Assembly (NCBI GenBank): GCA_964639535.1
Contig: CAZXDV010000092.1
Location: 1-10,818 of the forward strand
Direction of reading: 5' to 3'
Source: WLWS01 sp964639535
GTDB lineage: Bacteria > Pseudomonadota > Gammaproteobacteria > Eutrophobiales > Eutrophobiaceae
DNA length: 10,818 nt
A program made the position numbers and the translations under genes. Positions 1-6,081 of this stretch are shown piece after piece (position 1 is the first letter of the stretch; the number at the start of each line of letters is the position of its first letter). Under the pieces are notes generated by a model. It ran no database searches, was not told the DNA's origin, and worked only from the letters and a program-made list of their open reading frames with translations.

Positions 1-46
1 GGATTTTAAGTTGTAGCAGCACAAGGAGTGGTAGTATTCTGCGCCC

Positions 47-442
47 ATGAACACCTTTAATAGAAAAAACATCATGGCGGCACTGGTATCAGTGCTGCTG
101 GTGATATGTGCTCCTGCCAGTGCGCAGGAGGAAGAAGAGGAAGTACTGACCGCCAGGGAGTTTCTTGCAGATTGTGAAAAACCCACCGCGGCCAGTAAAC
201 CGACCCAGGCCTGCATGAAGTTTGTATTTGGTCTCGTGCAAACAGTCGTGATGATGCAGCAAATGGAAGGCAGCGCCATGCTATTTTGTATTGATCCCAA
301 TGCAATCAGCCTTGAAGAAGTGACTGATACCGTGACTACCTGGCTCGAGAAAGTTCCAGCGCGGCATGGTGAAGAAGCCTATGTCCTGGTCAGCGAGGCA
401 TTGAACGAATCCTACCCCTGTAGCTCATCCGGTTTAATCTAG
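47..442 (+). CDS. Secreted Rap1a/Tai-like small protein
   Basis: This is a 131-residue protein with a typical Sec signal peptide: basic N-terminus, hydrophobic core at about residues 10-22, and a likely cleavage after ASA at residue 26. The mature part begins with an acidic run and has four cysteines (43, 56, 81, 125), enough for two disulfides. The segment from FCIDP (80-84) to YPC (123-125) resembles the Rap1a/Tai domain, known from type VI secretion immunity proteins and from many small periplasmic proteins of unknown role. No T6SS effector lies beside it in this window, so an immunity function is not supported; a generic periplasmic Rap1a-domain protein is the safer call. An AAGGAG at 23-28 is 18 bases from the ATG, too far to be a normal ribosome binding site; an in-frame stop at 32-34 rules out a much longer form. 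It overlaps ttcA by one base. Confidence 0.65.
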   Translation: MNTFNRKNIMAALVSVLLVICAPASAQEEEEEVLTAREFLADCEKPTAASKPTQACMKFVFGLVQTVVMMQQMEGSAMLFCIDPNAISLEEVTDTVTTWLEKVPARHGEEAYVLVSEALNESYPCSSSGLI

Positions 443-1293
443 TGCAAGCGCTCGAGAAAAAAAGCGCCTACAGTTTCAACAAGCTGCGCAAACGCCTGCG
501 TCGGCAAACCGGCCAGGCTATCGAGAACTTCAATATGATTGAAGATGGCGATCGCGTGATGGTTTGTCTTTCAGGTGGTGCTGATTCTTACACCATGCTC
601 GACATACTGATGAGCCTGCAGAAAAAAGCGCCCGTTGAATTTTCGCTCACAGCGGTGAACCTGGATCAGAAGCAACCCGGGTTTCCGGAAGACGTACTTC
701 CGGGCTACCTGGAAGAAATAGGCGTGCCCTATCATATCCTTGAGCAGGACACCTACAGTGTTGTAAAGCGCGTTGTACCCGAGGGGAAAACCACCTGCGG
801 TCTCTGTTCGCGCCTGCGCCGGGGGATCCTGTATACCTTTGCCAGGGAGCAGGGCTACACCAAGATTGCCCTGGGTCACCACCGTGATGACCTGATTGAG
901 ACCCTGTTCCTGAACATGTTTTACGGTGGGCAGCTCAAGGCGATGCCGCCAAAATTACTCAGCGACGACAGGGATAACGTGGTAATCCGCCCGCTGTCCT
1001 ATTGCAAGGAAGCGGACATCAAGCGCTATGCCGAGTCCATGCAGTTCCCCATTATTCCCTGTAACTTATGTGGTTCCCAGGACAACCTGCAGCGGCAGGC
1101 AATCAAGCAAATGCTGGGTGAATGGAGACGCAAGTTTCCCGGTCGCGTGGAGAGCATATTTACGGCCATGCAGAATATAGTGCCCTCGCACCTGGCAGAT
1201 AGCGAGAGCTTTGATTTTCAATCCCTCGGCTCCGATACAATGACTAACAATACCGGGTCGATGTCCTGGCTCGTAGACAGGGAATCGGACTGA
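442..1293 (+). CDS. ttcA: tRNA 2-thiocytidine(32) synthetase TtcA
   Basis: TtcA is a cytoplasmic, ATP-dependent iron-sulfur enzyme that thiolates C32 of certain tRNAs. The protein (283 aa) matches the family over its whole length: PP-loop SGGADS at 44-49, the stretch NLDQKQPGFPE at 73-83, CGLC at 119-122 and CNLC at 207-210 (the two CxxC pairs associated with the [4Fe-4S] cluster), LGHHRDD at 144-150, and a C-terminal half ending in the AMQN..PSHLAD region. The start is GTG, sharing its G with the preceding TAG stop, so translational coupling is likely. The next ATG (residue 32) would remove conserved N-terminal residues. One oddity is that PP-loop residue 47 is Ala where well-studied TtcA proteins have Lys. 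This position varies between PP-loop families, so activity is probably kept. The last ~20 residues are not conserved. Confidence 0.96.
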   Translation: MQALEKKSAYSFNKLRKRLRRQTGQAIENFNMIEDGDRVMVCLSGGADSYTMLDILMSLQKKAPVEFSLTAVNLDQKQPGFPEDVLPGYLEEIGVPYHILEQDTYSVVKRVVPEGKTTCGLCSRLRRGILYTFAREQGYTKIALGHHRDDLIETLFLNMFYGGQLKAMPPKLLSDDRDNVVIRPLSYCKEADIKRYAESMQFPIIPCNLCGSQDNLQRQAIKQMLGEWRRKFPGRVESIFTAMQNIVPSHLADSESFDFQSLGSDTMTNNTGSMSWLVDRESD

Positions 1294-1328
1294 ATACCAT
1301 CTCTCACTGTATTACGCGGTAGGCTGGT

Positions 1329-1928
1329 ATGAATGCGGTAGCGCTGGTTCAACAAGTCCTCATTTTCGCAATACCGGTTGTTTTTGCCATTACCGTGCAT
1401 GAAGTGGCCCATGGCTGGGTGGCGGACAAGCTGGGGGATCCCACCGCAAAAGTTATGGGCAGGCTTACCCTGAATCCCGTCAAGCACGCGGACCCAGTTG
1501 GCACGGTCGCACTACCCTTGCTGCTGATATTTTTCTCGGTGCCGCCTTGTGGCTGGGCAAAACCGGTCCCCGTGGACTGGCGAAACCTGCGACAGCCAAG
1601 ACGTGACATGGCAATCGTTGCTGCAGCCGGGCCTGCAGCAAACCTAGCCATGCTTCTTTTCTGGTTATTGTTTTTAATGCTGGTAAAAGGCGAAGCCTCA
1701 ACCAGCTATTTTGCCTATCTCCTGGTGCAGATGGCTACAACTGGAATAGCTATCAACCTTATACTCATCGCACTGAATCTGCTCCCCCTGCCACCTCTTG
1801 ACGGTAGTCGTATTGTCATGGCTTTCTTAAGTCCAAGGTGGGCTGCTCAATACGCTAAACTTGAGCCCTGGGGAATACCGATCCTTCTCCTGCTTTTTGT
1901 TTCCATTAGTTTTTTTGCCCGTCAATGA
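1329..1928 (+). CDS. Site-2 protease family (peptidase M50) membrane metalloprotease
   Basis: This is a 199-residue polytopic inner-membrane protein of the short, bacterial M50 (site-2 protease-like) group. The zinc motif HEVAH lies at 24-28 inside the first hydrophobic segment. GWAKPVPVDW (75-84) and RRDMAIVAAAGPAAN (91-105) are typical family landmarks. The third motif, LLPLPPLDGSR, at 151-161 carries the second metal-binding Asp (D159); the usual GGR is GSR here. Such proteins cleave membrane-embedded substrates; this one's substrate is unknown. It starts 35 bases after ttcA with a modest GTAGG upstream, consistent with one transcription unit. It ends earlier than usual: relatives have roughly 20 further residues after the last hydrophobic helix. 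The end follows a T7 run at 1912-1918, but reading on in the other frames gives nothing family-like. Confidence 0.9.
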   Translation: MNAVALVQQVLIFAIPVVFAITVHEVAHGWVADKLGDPTAKVMGRLTLNPVKHADPVGTVALPLLLIFFSVPPCGWAKPVPVDWRNLRQPRRDMAIVAAAGPAANLAMLLFWLLFLMLVKGEASTSYFAYLLVQMATTGIAINLILIALNLLPLPPLDGSRIVMAFLSPRWAAQYAKLEPWGIPILLLLFVSISFFARQ

Positions 1929-1937
1929 ACTAATTCT

Positions 1938-1984
1938 TCCCGGGTTTACCGGGATTAAATAATTATTAACCCCGTTTTCGGGTT
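1938..1984 (+). terminator. Paired hairpins after the M50 gene, possible terminator
   Basis: Two small inverted repeats follow the protease stop codon. The first has a 6-bp stem TCCCGG/CCGGGA with loop GTTTA (1938-1954) and is followed by the A+T-rich TTAAATAATTATT rather than a clean T-run. The second (1968-1984) pairs AACCC and a G, with one bulged C, against CGGGTT around a TTTT loop. Position and pairing suggest weak termination of the ttcA-M50 unit, or leader structure for the next gene. Neither is a textbook terminator. Confidence 0.35.
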
Positions 1985-2025
1985 CTTTCCGTTTACATGC
2001 TTACACTCAAATAACGGATGGAAAA

Positions 2026-2856
2026 ATGCCAGTTCGAATACTAAGCGTTGTATTTTACACGCTGTTAAACACAATCGCGTTTCCAGCGATTGCACATACT
2101 AATCCCAGGGTTAAGGTTGAGATCATCGATGAGTTTGGTCGTGCTTTTCCAGTTTATAGCACTGGTTCAACGCAGGACGACACGGCGTATCGTCGCTACC
2201 TCGAGGCGAGAAAGGGCAAGAACTACACGATACGTATTCGAAACAACAGCAACTCCAGGATCGGCCTGGTGATTGCGGTGGACGGCAGGAATATTATCAG
2301 TGGTGAAAAATCGCAGTTGGAAAATAGTGAGCGAATGTACATCCTCGGGCCATGGCAAAGCGCGAGCTATGAAGGCTGGCGATCGTCACAGGATCGGGTT
2401 AACAAGTTCTATTTCACGGAAGCCGAGGATTCCTACGCCGGGGCATGGAAGGATCATTCGGCAATGGGTGTGATTGCCCTGGCGGTGTTTGAAGAAAAAA
2501 ACTGGCGAAGGCCACTGCCGCATCCTTATTCTTCAAAAGACCAGCACGCTAACGATGCTGCCAGCGAAAACACGAGGATGGATGAAGCGGTTGTGGTTAG
2601 CAAATTGCGAAAGAAGGAGCGTGCTCAGCCTGGTACTGGCTATGGGAAGGACAAATACTCCCGGGCACGCCTGGTGCATTTCTCAGCGGAAGCGCACCCC
2701 GTTGAGGAGCATTATCTCAAGTATGAATGGCGAAGCACGCTGTGCCAGGTGGGTGTCCTGCGGTGCCGGGAGTCGGTTCCGAATCGCTTCTGGCCGGAAA
2801 AGCTCAGTCAGCGCGGCTTTGCTCCGGCACCTTCCGTGATTGAATTACAAAGGTAG
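2026..2856 (+). CDS. Secreted protein of unknown function
   Basis: I do not recognise a named family. The 276-residue product has a Sec signal peptide (hydrophobic residues 4-22, likely cleavage near AIA at 23), so it should be exported. The best-defined part, about residues 48-160, looks like a beta-rich domain: the stretch YTIRIRNNSNSRIGLVIAVDG (67-87), GPWQS at 108-112, then EGWR, FYFTE and DSYAG motifs and a hydrophobic strand GVIALAVFEE. To my recollection, proteobacterial hypothetical proteins share this pattern of a strand ending in VDG, a PW or PG turn and a DSYA segment, but I know no function. Residues ~165-215 are charged and low in hydrophobics, probably a linker. The C-terminal part has two cysteines (LCQVGVLRC). 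GGATGG lies 7 bases before the ATG. The gene converges on mscS. Confidence 0.75.
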   Translation: MPVRILSVVFYTLLNTIAFPAIAHTNPRVKVEIIDEFGRAFPVYSTGSTQDDTAYRRYLEARKGKNYTIRIRNNSNSRIGLVIAVDGRNIISGEKSQLENSERMYILGPWQSASYEGWRSSQDRVNKFYFTEAEDSYAGAWKDHSAMGVIALAVFEEKNWRRPLPHPYSSKDQHANDAASENTRMDEAVVVSKLRKKERAQPGTGYGKDKYSRARLVHFSAEAHPVEEHYLKYEWRSTLCQVGVLRCRESVPNRFWPEKLSQRGFAPAPSVIELQR

Positions 2857-2858
2857 GT

Positions 2859-2901
2859 AGAAAGAAGAAAAAGGCGGGTGCGGGCAGGGGCCCACACCCG
2901 C
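2859..2901 (-). terminator. Rho-independent terminator of mscS
   Basis: On the minus strand, just after the mscS stop, lies a long G+C hairpin: GCGGGTG (2874-2880) pairs with CACCCGC (2895-2901), then one C/A mismatch, then GGGC (2882-2885) pairs with GCCC (2890-2893), leaving a 4-base loop. On the minus strand it is followed by a T-rich tract (complement of the A/G run 2859-2872), as expected for an intrinsic terminator. On the plus strand there is no T-tract, so it serves mscS mainly, although the converging gene may also be blocked there. Confidence 0.85.
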
Positions 2902-2908
2902 GCTACGA

Positions 2909-3706
2909 TCAGGCTGCGACCTGGTGCATATGTACATCTTGCTGCGGGAAGGGAATGCTGATCCCCTCGGCATCAAATGTCAGTTTTACCTGTTCAGTCA
3001 GGTCCCAGTACACGCCCCAGTAATCAGCGGAGTTAACCCAGGGCCGCACGATAAAATTCACGCTGCTGTCGGCAAGTTCTGACACTGCTATGACAGGCTC
3101 GGGATCCTTGAGTATACGCTCGTCTTTTTCAACAAGGCTCTGCAGGATATCCTTTGCTTTCTTGATGTCATCGTCGTAACCGATTCCAAATACCAGGTCG
3201 ACTCGACGAGTATCCTTGGTTGAATAATTTGTGATCATTCCGCCGGTGATATTGGCATTAGGTACGATTATGGTCTTGTTGTCACCGGTGCGCATCTGTG
3301 TTGAGAAAATTTGTATACCCTCAACGATACCAACCGCGCCGCCGGCCTCGACAAAATCACCCACCTTGAACGGGCGAAAGGCGATGATCATGACGCCGGA
3401 TGCGAAGTTTGCCAGTGAGCCCTGTAGAGCCAGGCCAATAGCAAGACCAGCCGCACCAATGATGGCGACCAGTGACGTTGTTTGAATACCCAGTTGCCCC
3501 AGTGCAGCGATAAGCACGAAAGCAACGATCAGTATGTGAGCAATACTGCCGACAAATGACGCGAGCATGGTATCGACACCACGTTTTTCCATCTGGCTTG
3601 TTATCAGGTTCTTGATTCGCTTCGCCAGCCACATACCCACAACGAGTATGACTGCGGCGACAACGACATTCATGACTAAATCCTTTACAAAGGCTGATTC
3701 CAGCAT
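2909..3706 (-). CDS. mscS: Small-conductance mechanosensitive channel MscS
   Basis: This is a 265-residue MscS-type channel, which opens under membrane tension and releases solutes during osmotic downshock. Three membrane segments are visible: about 10-29, 52-72 and the pore helix 76-110. The pore helix has the family pattern of alternating Gly/Ala and QGSLANFASG (95-104). After it come PFKVGDFVE (112-120), the beta-domain signature VPNANI (148-153), and the alpha/beta cytoplasmic vestibule, ending in IPFPQQDVH (251-259). It is close in length to E. coli MscS (286 aa), with a shorter N-terminus. The start is well supported by GAGGGGAT upstream of the ATG. It stands alone with its own promoter and terminator. 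A link to the sortase genes upstream of it is not indicated. Confidence 0.96.
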   Translation of the reverse strand: MLESAFVKDLVMNVVVAAVILVVGMWLAKRIKNLITSQMEKRGVDTMLASFVGSIAHILIVAFVLIAALGQLGIQTTSLVAIIGAAGLAIGLALQGSLANFASGVMIIAFRPFKVGDFVEAGGAVGIVEGIQIFSTQMRTGDNKTIIVPNANITGGMITNYSTKDTRRVDLVFGIGYDDDIKKAKDILQSLVEKDERILKDPEPVIAVSELADSSVNFIVRPWVNSADYWGVYWDLTEQVKLTFDAEGISIPFPQQDVHMHQVAA

Positions 3707-3765
3707 TTTAGATCCCCTCTTGGTAAGTATCAGGTTGAAGATTGAGAGACTGCGTAAAGGCGTGG

Positions 3766-3794
3766 ATTATATAGCCATTTGCTGGATGGGGAAA
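3766..3794 (-). promoter_or_regulatory. Predicted sigma-70 promoter of mscS
   Basis: The minus strand has a perfect TATAAT (-10, complement of 3766-3771) 17 bases downstream of TTTCCC (complement of 3789-3794), a poor -35 box matching about half the consensus. This would give a ~50-base leader before the mscS ATG. No other candidate of this quality lies in the 156-base gap between mscS and the YyaL-like gene. I see no convincing terminator for the latter here, so read-through into mscS is possible. Confidence 0.55.
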
Positions 3795-3862
3795 ATGGTC
3801 AGTACGGTTTTTACGGCCTGCCGGGATGGCTAAATATGTGAATGTCCTCGCAGTTCCAGGGA

Positions 3863-5035
3863 TTACTGCCGGTGAATCACCTTGTACCAGCCAAAAGTGC
3901 GCAGGGCCTGTTGATGCAGCTTGTTGGCCTTGGTGTCCGCAGATTCACCAAGGATCGTGACTTTCACAGGGGTCGTGGTCAGTTCTTCTTCCAGTAAAAG
4001 GATGCCGCTTTCCTCGGGTCGGGCCAGTGCGACTTCCGGTCTTGCCAGGTAGCGTAAGCCATGCCTCGCGAGTTCCAGGTACTTAACATCACCGGCGTTG
4101 TGATGAAGCAGGTTGAAGAAGCGGGCGGCGCAGATATTTTCATCCAGCTGCCTGTCCGCTTTTCCTGTATTTCCGTGAAAAGCTCTCGCGCTAAATCCCC
4201 CGGCGGGGTGTGTATGCTCGCTGGCGATGTCTTTCGCAAGCAACTCGCATTTTTCAAGAAGCGTATGTTGCGCGCTTGTTCGATAGGTTTGCAGGCAGGC
4301 CCTTGCCATGGATAGCTTGTCCATGAGTTCAAACCGTCCCTCTGCGTCATTGAGCAGCGTATCAATTACCCGGTGCTCACCAGACAGCAACGTATCCATG
4401 ACTGTCGTTGAAGTGTCCAGGGCTGCACGGTCGCCGCAAAACTCGTAGTAAGCGCCAAGTGCCTCCAGTAACCATCCATTATCCCGGATTTTATAAAACA
4501 GGGACTCCCGGTGTGGCATGGCATCAACCATTGCAGGTATCAGCACCGGCCTGAAAACGCCGGCATCTGTCAATAATTCACGCCTGATGTAGGAAAAAAT
4601 TCTTCGCGCGGTAACCAGGTAGGCGTGTTCGCCGAGCAGCGCATAGGCCAGGGAATAAAGTCTCAGGGAACCCGCCTGGGCGGCAACTGATTTTGAATAA
4701 CGGCAGCGGCTCCAATCCGGGCCACTGGCAAACTGGTATATACCACCATCATTTTTGTCAATGAGTGCCATGCCACGATCCAGGCAGAGTCTCGCCATGC
4801 GTTCTTCATTTCGATCATGATGCGCGGCCTGGCAAAGTGCGTATTCAATGCTATCGCGGTCGAGGAATTTTATCGGGCCGGCCGCGCCACCTTCGTTCCA
4901 GTCAAAATTACAATAGTGGCGAAAAAGAAGCTTGCGCCGAAGATTCGCTGAAATTCGGTCTTTTCCGCATTCTGAATTAAATGAAAGATAATCCTTTGCC
5001 GGTGCAATTGAATGGCTTTTAAGTAATGTATGCAT
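3863..5035 (-). CDS. YyaL/DUF255-like alpha/alpha-toroid protein without thioredoxin domain
   Basis: This is a 390-residue soluble-looking protein without a clear signal peptide. Residues ~97-160 (DGGIYQFASGPDW, SKSVAAQAGSLRLYSLAY, then GEHAYL and LLTDAGVF) align by eye with the YyaL/spermatogenesis-associated-protein-20 pattern GGf..Y..D..W..PH.EKML.D.A.L...Y. Residues 277-330 (HPAGGFSA, DENICAARFFNLLHH, YLELARHGLRYLA) repeat the helical-hairpin pattern of the six-hairpin glycosidase fold, and the end (VKVTILGES) resembles the YyaL C-terminus. YyaL proteins are usually near 600-700 aa with an N-terminal DUF255 thioredoxin domain. That domain is absent here. Activity is unknown even for the family. 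It starts 43 bases after the sortase stop on the same strand, so cotranscription is likely. The best Shine-Dalgarno (AGGACC) is about 12 bases from the ATG, so the start is uncertain. Confidence 0.72.
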   Translation of the reverse strand: MHTLLKSHSIAPAKDYLSFNSECGKDRISANLRRKLLFRHYCNFDWNEGGAAGPIKFLDRDSIEYALCQAAHHDRNEERMARLCLDRGMALIDKNDGGIYQFASGPDWSRCRYSKSVAAQAGSLRLYSLAYALLGEHAYLVTARRIFSYIRRELLTDAGVFRPVLIPAMVDAMPHRESLFYKIRDNGWLLEALGAYYEFCGDRAALDTSTTVMDTLLSGEHRVIDTLLNDAEGRFELMDKLSMARACLQTYRTSAQHTLLEKCELLAKDIASEHTHPAGGFSARAFHGNTGKADRQLDENICAARFFNLLHHNAGDVKYLELARHGLRYLARPEVALARPEESGILLLEEELTTTPVKVTILGESADTKANKLHQQALRTFGWYKVIHRQ

Positions 5036-5078
5036 AGTGATATTTGAGGTCCTGCCAGTGTGAAAATGTGAATATCAT

Positions 5079-5723
5079 TTAAATCCTGAGCCCCTGCTGG
5101 TTGGAGCCAGGCCGTGGATGTGCCAGCACGAGATAGCGTAGTGGCCCACCTGGTCGTATTGCATCAAAGGGGTAGCAGGTGATCAGCGTCAGGCGTTTTT
5201 CACCGTTAAAGCTCAAGTGGGAGTTGTCTTCCCTGTCAGTAATAACTGTCTCCTGCACCACGTATGAATCCCTGCGGCCATCAAGTAAATGCAGTTCAAG
5301 CACATCGCCACGGCGCAAGTGTCTTAAAAATTCGAAGTGAGTGTCCCGGTGGCCGGCTATCATGGTATTGCTGGCGTCACTCGCTCCTCCCGGGTTTAAA
5401 AGACGTCCTGGGCCAAAGGCTAATGAGGACCCATTAGCCCCGGCCAGGACAATGCGGTTTATTCCAAGGCCTGGCACTTCGAGACGGGCAACAGGCCAGG
5501 TGTCTGCCCAGGGCCAGGGTTTCACCTCCTTTTGACCCAGGACAGATTCTGACCATGCTGCTTCCAGGAGATATTGTGCCAGTGTGGCCTTGGCGTGGAT
5601 GTAGCCGCCGTTGGCAACAAACCACAAACCGCTGAGGGGGAGGACCAGTACCAGAGTTCGCAGGATGGTTCTTTTTCGCCCATGCTGCGTTATCGCTTTT
5701 TTCAAATACTCACGTATTGACAT
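5079..5723 (-). CDS. Class GN sortase (proteobacterial dedicated sortase system)
   Basis: This is a 214-residue cysteine transpeptidase anchored by an N-terminal membrane segment (about 20-38) preceded by basic residues, with the catalytic domain in the periplasm. Catalytic residues are visible: His125 in IAGHRDTHF, Cys183 in TLITCYPFD and Arg196 in GGPLRYLVL. These match the class GN sortases (TIGR03784 type), which usually serve a single target encoded beside them; here that target is the VIT/VWA gene upstream. I chose the ATG at 5723 because GGAG stands 5 bases before it. The upstream ATG at 5777 would add 18 residues encoded by the repeat unit, preceding the normal basic N-terminus. Unlike compact loci of this type, ~360 bases of repeats separate sortase and target. 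The YyaL-like gene follows. Confidence 0.93.
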   Translation of the reverse strand: MSIREYLKKAITQHGRKRTILRTLVLVLPLSGLWFVANGGYIHAKATLAQYLLEAAWSESVLGQKEVKPWPWADTWPVARLEVPGLGINRIVLAGANGSSLAFGPGRLLNPGGASDASNTMIAGHRDTHFEFLRHLRRGDVLELHLLDGRRDSYVVQETVITDREDNSHLSFNGEKRLTLITCYPFDAIRPGGPLRYLVLAHPRPGSNQQGLRI

Positions 5724-5728
5724 ATACG

Positions 5729-5782
5729 CTCCGTTTTTCAAAAAACGATAGCCTTGCCTGGGCAAAAAATTCCTCATCCTTT
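5729..5782 (-). repeat. Repeat unit 1 (54 bases, carries sortase SD)
   Basis: This is the copy nearest the sortase. On the plus strand it runs from CTCCG (5729-5733) through GCCTTGCCTGG (5751-5761) to CTCAT (5773-5777) and CCTTT. On the minus strand its CGGAG end lies just upstream of the sortase ATG and appears to act as its Shine-Dalgarno sequence. Confidence 0.8.
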
Positions 5783-5837
5783 TCTCTCAGACCCTCTGAG
5801 GGTGTTCCAATTTGTTTCCGAGCTCTGCGCATCATTA

Positions 5838-5891
5838 CTCCGCATTTCGATATGCTTACGCCTTGTCTGGCCAGAAAATCTCTCATTCTTT
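5838..5891 (-). repeat. Repeat unit 2 (54 bases)
   Basis: It runs from CTCCG (5838-5842) through GCCTTGTCTGG (5860-5870) to CTCAT (5882-5886) and TCTTT. Internal spacing is identical to unit 1. Roughly two thirds of positions agree with unit 3 by manual alignment. Confidence 0.8.
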
Positions 5892-5954
5892 TTACGAAAA
5901 ATTTAATCATTGCTGCGTTCGAATCTTTCTTCTTTGCTCACACATCACACAGGA

Positions 5955-6008
5955 CTCCGCTTTGCGAAAGATTCGTGCCTTGTCTGAGCGAAAAATTTCT
6001 CATCTTCC
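5955..6008 (-). repeat. Repeat unit 3 (54 bases)
   Basis: It runs from CTCCG (5955-5959) through GCCTTGTCTGA (5977-5987) to CTCAT (5999-6003). Spacing is the same as in units 1 and 2. The A+T-rich stretch before CTCAT (AAAAATTT) is shared with the other units. Confidence 0.8.
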
Positions 6009-6033
6009 TGTTTCTTGCAATCAATCATGAAAA

Positions 6034-6066
6034 GCGCTCGTTTGGATTGAAAATCTTTCATTCTTT
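6034..6066 (-). repeat. Partial, degenerate repeat unit 4
   Basis: GCGCTCG followed by GATTGAAAATCTTTCATTCTTT resembles the second half of units 1-3 (AAAAATnnCTCATyCTTT), but the GCCTTGTCTGG core is lost. It lies just past the stop codon of the sortase target gene. Confidence 0.5.
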
Positions 6067-6081
6067 CCAGGGTGACCATGA

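Larger units (their letters stand above)
5724..6081. repeat. Degenerate tandem repeat array between target and sortase genes
   Basis: This 358-base spacer holds no credible gene. It is made of imperfect repeats: three copies in which CTCCG and CTCAT are separated by exactly the same distance (start to start 44 bases) plus a weaker fourth copy. CTCAT start positions are 5773, 5882, 5999 and about 6057, giving periods of 109, 117 and 58. On the minus (coding) strand each copy begins with ATGAGA-like bases, continues through CAAGGC and ends in CGGAG. Between copies 1 and 2, overlapping small hairpins form: CTCAGA/TCTGAG (5786-5800) and ACCCT/AGGGT (5791-5803). The array must be transcribed if target and sortase share an mRNA. 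It is not CRISPR-like, since copies are too divergent and gaps irregular. Confidence 0.8.

Noticed and set aside
1992..2013. TTTACA as a -35 box for the 2026-2856 gene
   Set aside because: No -10-like hexamer at a suitable distance before the start codon.
3795..3862. Terminator after the YyaL-like gene
   Set aside because: Only 3-4 bp inverted repeats and no T-tract after them on the minus strand.
5724..5777. Upstream ATG start for the sortase
   Set aside because: It adds repeat-encoded residues before the usual basic N-terminus; the ATG at 5723 has a better-spaced GGAG.
5729..6066. CRISPR array
   Set aside because: Copies are only about two-thirds identical, gaps are irregular, and no cas genes are present.
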